Shown here piece by piece: positions 60,235 through 64,000 of a DNA stretch of 64,000 nt; position 1 is the stretch's first letter; each line of letters starts with the position of its first letter. A program made the position numbers and the translations under genes. Where the stretch lies: the NCBI RefSeq assembly GCF_018138145.1, contig NZ_CP073104.1, forward strand, positions 5,726,001 through 5,790,000. Reading direction: 5' to 3'. Under the pieces are notes generated by a model. That model saw only the letters and a list, made by a program, of their open reading frames with translations, was not told the DNA's origin and did not search any database. The DNA comes from Pseudomonas sp. SCA2728.1_7. GTDB taxonomy: Bacteria; Pseudomonadota; Gammaproteobacteria; Pseudomonadales; Pseudomonadaceae.

Positions 60235-61677
60235 ATGTCTGAAATCGAAGTAAAGAAAACACAAGAAAGCCTGCAGGATCGCCTGGCTCAGGTCGTCGAA
60301 CTGCTGCAGCGTCAGCGGGTCGTCGAAGACCTGACTCACCGCCAGGAAGGCGCGCATCACGATCGCGTCGAAAACCTGGTTCACCGACAAAACCTCGTCG
60401 AGCTGCAACGCAAGCTCGATGATCTGCACTCCGCTGACGTTGCCTACATCCTTGAAGCCCTGCCGCTGGACGATCGTCTGACGCTCTGGCAATTGGTCAA
60501 GGCTGATCGCGACGGCGATATCCTTCTCGAAGTATCCGACTCCGTTCGTGAAACGCTGATCGCCGACATGGACGATCACGAGCTCTTGGCTGCGGCCAAG
60601 GACATGGACGCCGACGAACTTGCTGACCTGGCTTCCGAGCTGCCGCGAGACGTCGTCCATGAGCTGATGGAGAGTCTGGATAACCAGCAACGTGAACGCG
60701 TACGGTCGGCCCTGTCTTACGACGAGGAGCAGGTCGGTGCGTTGATGGACTTCGAGATGGTCACCATCCGTGAGGATGTCAGCCTCGAAGTGGTTCTGCG
60801 TTATCTGCGTCGACTCAAAGAGCTGCCGGGTCATACCGACAAGCTGTTCGTCGTCGACTACGACGGTGTGCTCAAGGGTGTGCTGCCGATCAAGCGTCTG
60901 CTGGTCAATGACCCGGACAAGCAGGTTGCCGAAGTGATGGCCAGCGATCCGGTGAGTTTCCATCCGGACGAAGACGCTTACGACGCCGCGCAGGCGTTCG
61001 AGCGTTACGACTTGATCTCGGCCCCTGTAGTCGACAAGAACGGCAAGTTGATCGGCCGTCTGACCATTGATGAAATGGTTGACCTGATTCGTGAAGAGAG
61101 TGAGAGCGAAGTTCTCAACATGGCCGGTCTGCGTGAAGAGGAAGACATCTTCGCCTCCGTCTGGAAGTCTTTACGCAACCGTTGGGCATGGCTGGCGGTC
61201 AACCTGATCACTGCGTTTGTCGCCTCTCGAGTGATCGGTCTGTTCGAAGGCTCGATCGAGAAGCTGGTAGCGCTTGCAGCGCTCATGCCGATCGTGGCGG
61301 GTATCGGCGGCAATTCCGGTAATCAGACGATCACCATGATTGTTCGCGCCATGGCGCTCGATCAGGTCAGCACTGGCAATACCTCGCGTCTGATGCGCAA
61401 GGAGTTGGCGGTGGGCTTGATTAATGGCTTGGTCTGGGGCGGTGTGATCGGCGTCGTTGCTTATCTGCTCTACGGCAGTTGGTCGTTGGGCGTGGTAATG
61501 ACGGCAGCGATGACGCTGAATCTGTTGCTGGCTGCGTTGATGGGAGTGTTGATCCCTATGACCCTAGCGAAGATGGGGCGAGATCCGGCGATGGGGGCGA
61601 GCGTGATGATCACTGCGATGACGGACAGTGGTGGTTTCTTCATCTTCCTGGGGTTGGCGACAATCTTCCTGCTCTGA
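60235..61677 (+). CDS. mgtE: Magnesium transporter MgtE
   Basis: Mg2+-gated channel of the inner membrane. The 480-residue protein has the N-terminal MgtE superhelical domain (LADLASELPRDVVHELMESL), two CBS domains (PVSFHPDEDAYDAAQAFERY, then LISAPVVDKNGKLIGRLTID), a connecting helix and five membrane helices with the pore motif PIVAGIGGNSGNQTITMIVR. TGGAGTTCGCCT precedes the ATG at 60235. A terminator follows at once. P. aeruginosa mgtE is also close to rsmA and tRNA genes. Confidence 0.95.
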   Translation: MSEIEVKKTQESLQDRLAQVVELLQRQRVVEDLTHRQEGAHHDRVENLVHRQNLVELQRKLDDLHSADVAYILEALPLDDRLTLWQLVKADRDGDILLEVSDSVRETLIADMDDHELLAAAKDMDADELADLASELPRDVVHELMESLDNQQRERVRSALSYDEEQVGALMDFEMVTIREDVSLEVVLRYLRRLKELPGHTDKLFVVDYDGVLKGVLPIKRLLVNDPDKQVAEVMASDPVSFHPDEDAYDAAQAFERYDLISAPVVDKNGKLIGRLTIDEMVDLIREESESEVLNMAGLREEEDIFASVWKSLRNRWAWLAVNLITAFVASRVIGLFEGSIEKLVALAALMPIVAGIGGNSGNQTITMIVRAMALDQVSTGNTSRLMRKELAVGLINGLVWGGVIGVVAYLLYGSWSLGVVMTAAMTLNLLLAALMGVLIPMTLAKMGRDPAMGASVMITAMTDSGGFFIFLGLATIFLL

Positions 61678-61693
61678 TCGGTATTAGCGAAAC

Positions 61694-61718
61694 TGCCCGC
61701 CAATTGGCGGGCTTTTTT
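61694..61718 (+). terminator. mgtE terminator
   Basis: GCCCGCCAATTGGCGGGC followed by TTTTTT, 17 bases after the mgtE stop. Confidence 0.92.
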
Positions 61719-61745
61719 GTGGCTGCGAAAACTCAAATTCCGCGC

Positions 61746-61772
61746 AAAAAAAAGCCAGCAGTTAAGCTGGCT
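61746..61772 (-). terminator. amrZ terminator
   Basis: On the minus strand AAGCCAGC and GCTGGCTT pair and are followed by a long T-run, 18 bases after the amrZ stop. Confidence 0.88.
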
Positions 61773-61790
61773 TGAGATGTTCGGTATGGC

Positions 61791-62117
61791 TCAGGACGCG
61801 TCTGCTGCCATTTCGGCGTCATGGGCAATCAAGGACACCAAAGCGTTTTGCTGACGATGAGATAGCTGGCGGAAACGTTGCAACAGCTCGCGCTCGTGCA
61901 ACGACAGCTCCGGGCTGTCCAGGCGCATGCTCAGCTCTTCGCCCAGTGCGCCTTCCTGAATAAGACTCTGCTCAAGGCGCGCAATGATCTCGGAGTTCAT
62001 GCTGCGATGATGATTGCGAGCCACCTCGGCAATGCGTTCACGCATTCCGTCTGGCAGACGTACGACAAACTTGTCAGCCGTACGGCTGGAATAAATTGCC
62101 TGTTTCAATGGGCGCAT
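61791..62117 (-). CDS. amrZ: AmrZ, ribbon-helix-helix global regulator
   Basis: DNA-binding regulator of alginate, twitching, flagella and c-di-GMP genes in pseudomonads. The 108-residue protein has the Arc-type ribbon-helix-helix [20 protein letters not shown] and [17 protein letters not shown] after an N-terminal tail [15 protein letters not shown], and a C-terminal multimerisation region. This matches P. aeruginosa AmrZ almost throughout. The start ATG lacks a classic Shine-Dalgarno; a TAACCGGTTA palindrome sits 5 bases upstream. Monocistronic. Confidence 0.96.
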   Translation of the reverse strand: MRPLKQAIYSSRTADKFVVRLPDGMRERIAEVARNHHRSMNSEIIARLEQSLIQEGALGEELSMRLDSPELSLHERELLQRFRQLSHRQQNALVSLIAHDAEMAADAS

Positions 62118-62122
62118 ATATT

Positions 62123-62132
62123 TAACCGGTTA
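62123..62132. promoter_or_regulatory. 10-bp palindrome at the amrZ start
   Basis: TAACCGGTTA is self-complementary and covers the place where the amrZ ribosome binding site should be. It may be an operator or a translation control point. Confidence 0.4.
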
Positions 62133-62507
62133 GTTCAGGGGAGCGGTTCTCGGGATTGGCCGCAGGATGTGTGGTAGGACAAGCATCCGCGCCAAATGGT
62201 TCAACCTGAATTGTTAAGAGGCCCGCATCATGCCTCAAAATTGCCAGATCATTGGCGTCAATTCTGTGACAAATATTGAGCTGGGTAAAGGCGTAATGCC
62301 AGCACCAATTATCAGAAATGCGGACTGGTTTGAAAACTTCGCCTCTGTCCGCATCCTTGCCCGCTTCCTGCTGCATATGAATTGATGTCCGAAGGCATCA
62401 GAGCGTGCATTCTATGCGGGTTCTGCATCCTTGTTCCTTACCTTTACAGGATAGTGGCAAATTGCCGATTTACTAGTGGCAGGCACCCGCTGGAGGGCGT
62501 TTTCAGG
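62133..62507. other. Divergent region between amrZ and phnN, no gene
   Basis: About 375 bases that should carry the amrZ and phnN promoters. Open frames on both strands here have no credible binding site or family. Nothing else is seen. Confidence 0.45.
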
Positions 62508-63077
62508 ATGGATGGCAAGCTAATTTATTTGATGGGGCCTTCCGGTTCAGGCAAGGACAGTTTGATTGAGGCAGCTCGGCAGCCATTACGCGCTTTGAAT
62601 TGCCATGTGATGCGCCGGGTGATCACACGATCTGCCGAATCGGTAGGGGAGGATGCTATTGGTGTAACACCGGAAGAGTTCGAACGTCGTGAGCATGCTG
62701 GCAATTTCTCGCTGGCCTGGCGTGCCAATGGTCTTGCCTACGGGATTCCGGTGGAAATGGATCAGCGCCTAAGCGATGGGCAGCATGTGCTGGTCAATGG
62801 CTCTAGGGCCAATCTGCGTCAGGCAATTGAATGCTATCCAGCGTTGCTGCCGGTTTTGCTGACGGTCAGGGATGAAGTACTGCGAGAGCGTCTGCTCAAG
62901 CGTGGTAGGGAAACGCTTGAGCAAATTGATGCAAGACTGGCTCGCAATGCGTTGTTCAAGGATAGGAGATCAAGTGATGGGCCAGTACATATTGTCGACA
63001 ATTCCGGAGATCTGGCGGACGCCGTCAATGATCTCTTGCGTCTGATCCGGCTCAGCGTAAAACCGGATCAAATTTGA
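62508..63077 (+). CDS. phnN: Ribose 1,5-bisphosphate phosphokinase
   Basis: Converts ribose 1,5-bisphosphate to PRPP using ATP. The 189-residue guanylate-kinase-fold protein starts MDGKLIYLMGPSGSGKDSLI, a perfect P-loop, then has CHVMRRVITRSAESVGEDAI, NFSLAWRANGLAYGIP and a lid region with RERLLKRGRETLEQIDARLA. PhnN normally belongs to the C-P lyase operon; no other phn genes are in this window. Start 62508 follows GGAGGGCGTTTTCAGG. Its end overlaps the convergent small membrane gene by 26 bases. Confidence 0.93.
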   Translation: MDGKLIYLMGPSGSGKDSLIEAARQPLRALNCHVMRRVITRSAESVGEDAIGVTPEEFERREHAGNFSLAWRANGLAYGIPVEMDQRLSDGQHVLVNGSRANLRQAIECYPALLPVLLTVRDEVLRERLLKRGRETLEQIDARLARNALFKDRRSSDGPVHIVDNSGDLADAVNDLLRLIRLSVKPDQI

Positions 63078-63231
63078 TCTTTCGTCCTGCTGCCAGTGCC
63101 AGCACAAATAGCACGGCAAAAACGGCGCAGCCAATCAGGGGCAGGGTGATTTCAGCGCCTTCGAACAGCGATAAATGCGCAACGCCACTCAAAAGGGCGA
63201 GGATCAGAAATCCCGCAGCTGACTTGGACAT
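63052..63231 (-). CDS. Small two-helix membrane protein (PA3371-like)
   Basis: A 59-residue protein with two hydrophobic segments: SAAGFLILALLSGVAHLSLF and LPLIGCAVFAVLFVLALAAG. It ends with a short basic tail (RKIKFDPVLR). I recall a pseudomonad family named after PA3371, whose gene lies near phnN in P. aeruginosa; the match is by position and shape. AGGAGTACAAC precedes the ATG at 63231. Function unknown. It overlaps phnN tail to tail. Confidence 0.72.
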   Translation of the reverse strand: MSKSAAGFLILALLSGVAHLSLFEGAEITLPLIGCAVFAVLFVLALAAGRKIKFDPVLR

Positions 63232-63251
63232 GTTGTACTCCTGAAGATATT

Positions 63252-63488
63252 TCAAAAAACCAGATGTTCGGAGGTCAGTGCTGGTCGCACTTGCTCAGAG
63301 TTACTGACGGCCAGCGGTGTTGATGTGCCCTGATCGCTCAGTACTGCCAGTTGGGGGGCTTTTTGTACCTGCAAGTAATGCGGCATACGCTGGGCCAATG
63401 GCTCCGGCGAGTCGCTTGCGGGGATAAAATGGAAGCTCACCAAAACCGCCAGAGCAATTGCGTTTGCAAGCAAAAGGGTGCTGTTCAT
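63252..63488 (-). CDS. Small exported protein, unknown
   Basis: A 78-residue protein with an N-terminal hydrophobic segment (MNSTLLLANAIALAVLVSFH) that is either a signal peptide or membrane anchor. The rest is hydrophilic (ASDSPEPLAQRMPHYLQVQK). No family is recognised. CGGAGCTACGCCC precedes the ATG at 63488. Its stop is 20 bases before the small membrane gene start, so the two probably form an operon. Confidence 0.65.
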   Translation of the reverse strand: MNSTLLLANAIALAVLVSFHFIPASDSPEPLAQRMPHYLQVQKAPQLAVLSDQGTSTPLAVSNSEQVRPALTSEHLVF

Positions 63489-63783
63489 GGGCGTAGCTCC
63501 GAATGTTCTTCTATTGAACAGACAAAGCAGCCGTCGTGCCAACAGTCTAACCTCTGTTAAGTCCTTTAAAAACAAGCATTTGAGCAAGTTTTTCGGATTG
63601 TGCAGGTTGCAATCTGCACTGATGGCTTTTAAGCCTGCGTGCAAAATGCACGGTAATTTTTCCCGCAGCATCACAGGGCGCCTGCCTACACTTAAAAAGC
63701 CCTACGGACGACATGACAAATCGGGGTTCGGTGGTTAACATGCACGCCGTCCGTCATGCAGCGTCTGCTGCGACGAAACGTGT
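63489..63783. other. Promoter region between small operon and tRNA-Arg, no gene
   Basis: About 295 bases. It should carry the promoter for the minus-strand pair and the plus-strand tRNA. Sequences like gcaaccaaccc are not convincing -35/-10 pairs. No gene is seen. Confidence 0.4.
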
Positions 63784-63860
63784 GTCTCAGTAGCTCAATT
63801 GGATAGAGCATCCCCCTCCTAAGGGGAAGGTTGGCAGTTCGAACCTGCCCTGGGACACCA
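63784..63860 (+). tRNA. tRNA-Arg (anticodon CCT)
   Basis: A 77-base tRNA: acceptor GTCTCAG/CTGGGAC, D-stem AGCTC, anticodon CCT at 63818-63820 in a 5-bp stem, T-loop TTCGAAC, encoded CCA. It reads AGG. The 140 bases after it contain no clear integrase or attachment-site duplicate. Confidence 0.95.
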
Positions 63861-64000
63861 TCTACTATAGAAACTCCTCTCCCTTGCTGTTCGCTAACCC
63901 AATGCTCAAGGCTCTGGCTTTGTCATGGGCCAAGGGGGCTTGCCTGCGCTTGCTGCTAGAGGGGCTGTCTCCTTGATTTTGAATCAGGCGTGCGTAAGCG

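Noticed and set aside
62122..62376. 84-codon minus-strand frame upstream of amrZ
   Set aside because: No binding site or recognisable family; it lies in the expected promoter zone of amrZ and phnN.
63903..63977. 24-codon frame after tRNA-Arg(CCT), possibly an integration scar
   Set aside because: Too short, no binding site, and no duplicate of the tRNA 3' end that would mark an attachment site.

Overview
The window looks like chromosome of a fluorescent Pseudomonas (P. fluorescens group). The evidence is the gene content and order (aotJQMOP-argR, aruC-F-G-D-B-x-E, alaS-lysC-csrA-tRNA cluster-mgtE, amrZ, phnN), the high-GC codon use, and many palindromic REP pairs of the gtgggagcgagcctgctcgc and gtaggagtgagcctgctcgc kinds. 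Almost everything is ordinary core genome; the accessory part is about 16-25.5 kb, and one giant accessory gene sits at 36-44 kb.

Layout. 1-16 kb: partial PiT phosphate transporter, ZntB-type metal transporter, a membrane chemoreceptor, FlxA-like and PepSY proteins, GlpQ, a CTP-synthase-like amidotransferase with a monooxygenase-like partner and a divergent LysR gene, a BdlA-type PAS-PAS-MCP protein, a GGDEF remnant, a TetR gene divergent from a metallo-beta-lactamase-fold hydrolase with two matching operators between them, XRE and AraC regulators, and a TSUP permease. 16-25.5 kb: twin secreted proteins, a zinc-ribbon protein, an HNH nuclease, a BRO-N protein with a small upstream ORF, a complete IS3-family element (orfA/orfB, A6G slippery site, ATA target duplication), and an AT-rich 791-residue ATPase with a zinc hook and a C-terminal R-E-H / HEPN-like signature that resembles RloC/PrrC anticodon nucleases. 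I read this stretch as a small defence or conflict island.

25.5-36 kb: nrdB with an NrdR-like box, acs, then the arginine/ornithine importer operon aotJ-Q-M-O-P with argR. 36-44 kb: one minus-strand gene for a 2601-residue dermonecrotic-toxin-like protein with five tandem ~300-residue helix+LRR modules. 44-52 kb: the arginine succinyltransferase pathway aruCFGDB-x-E. Candidate ArgR sites precede both aotJ and aruC, so uptake and catabolism of arginine are probably induced together by the ArgR encoded between them.

52-64 kb: ribH2 behind an FMN riboswitch, a threonine aldolase, alaS, lysC (with a one-base frameshift as sequenced, but an intact internal beta-subunit start), csrA/rsmA, tRNA-Ser(GCT), three tandem identical tRNA-Arg(ACG) genes, mgtE, amrZ, phnN, two small proteins and tRNA-Arg(CCT).

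Starts were chosen from ribosome binding sites and family N-termini. All family assignments come from reading motifs; no database search was run.
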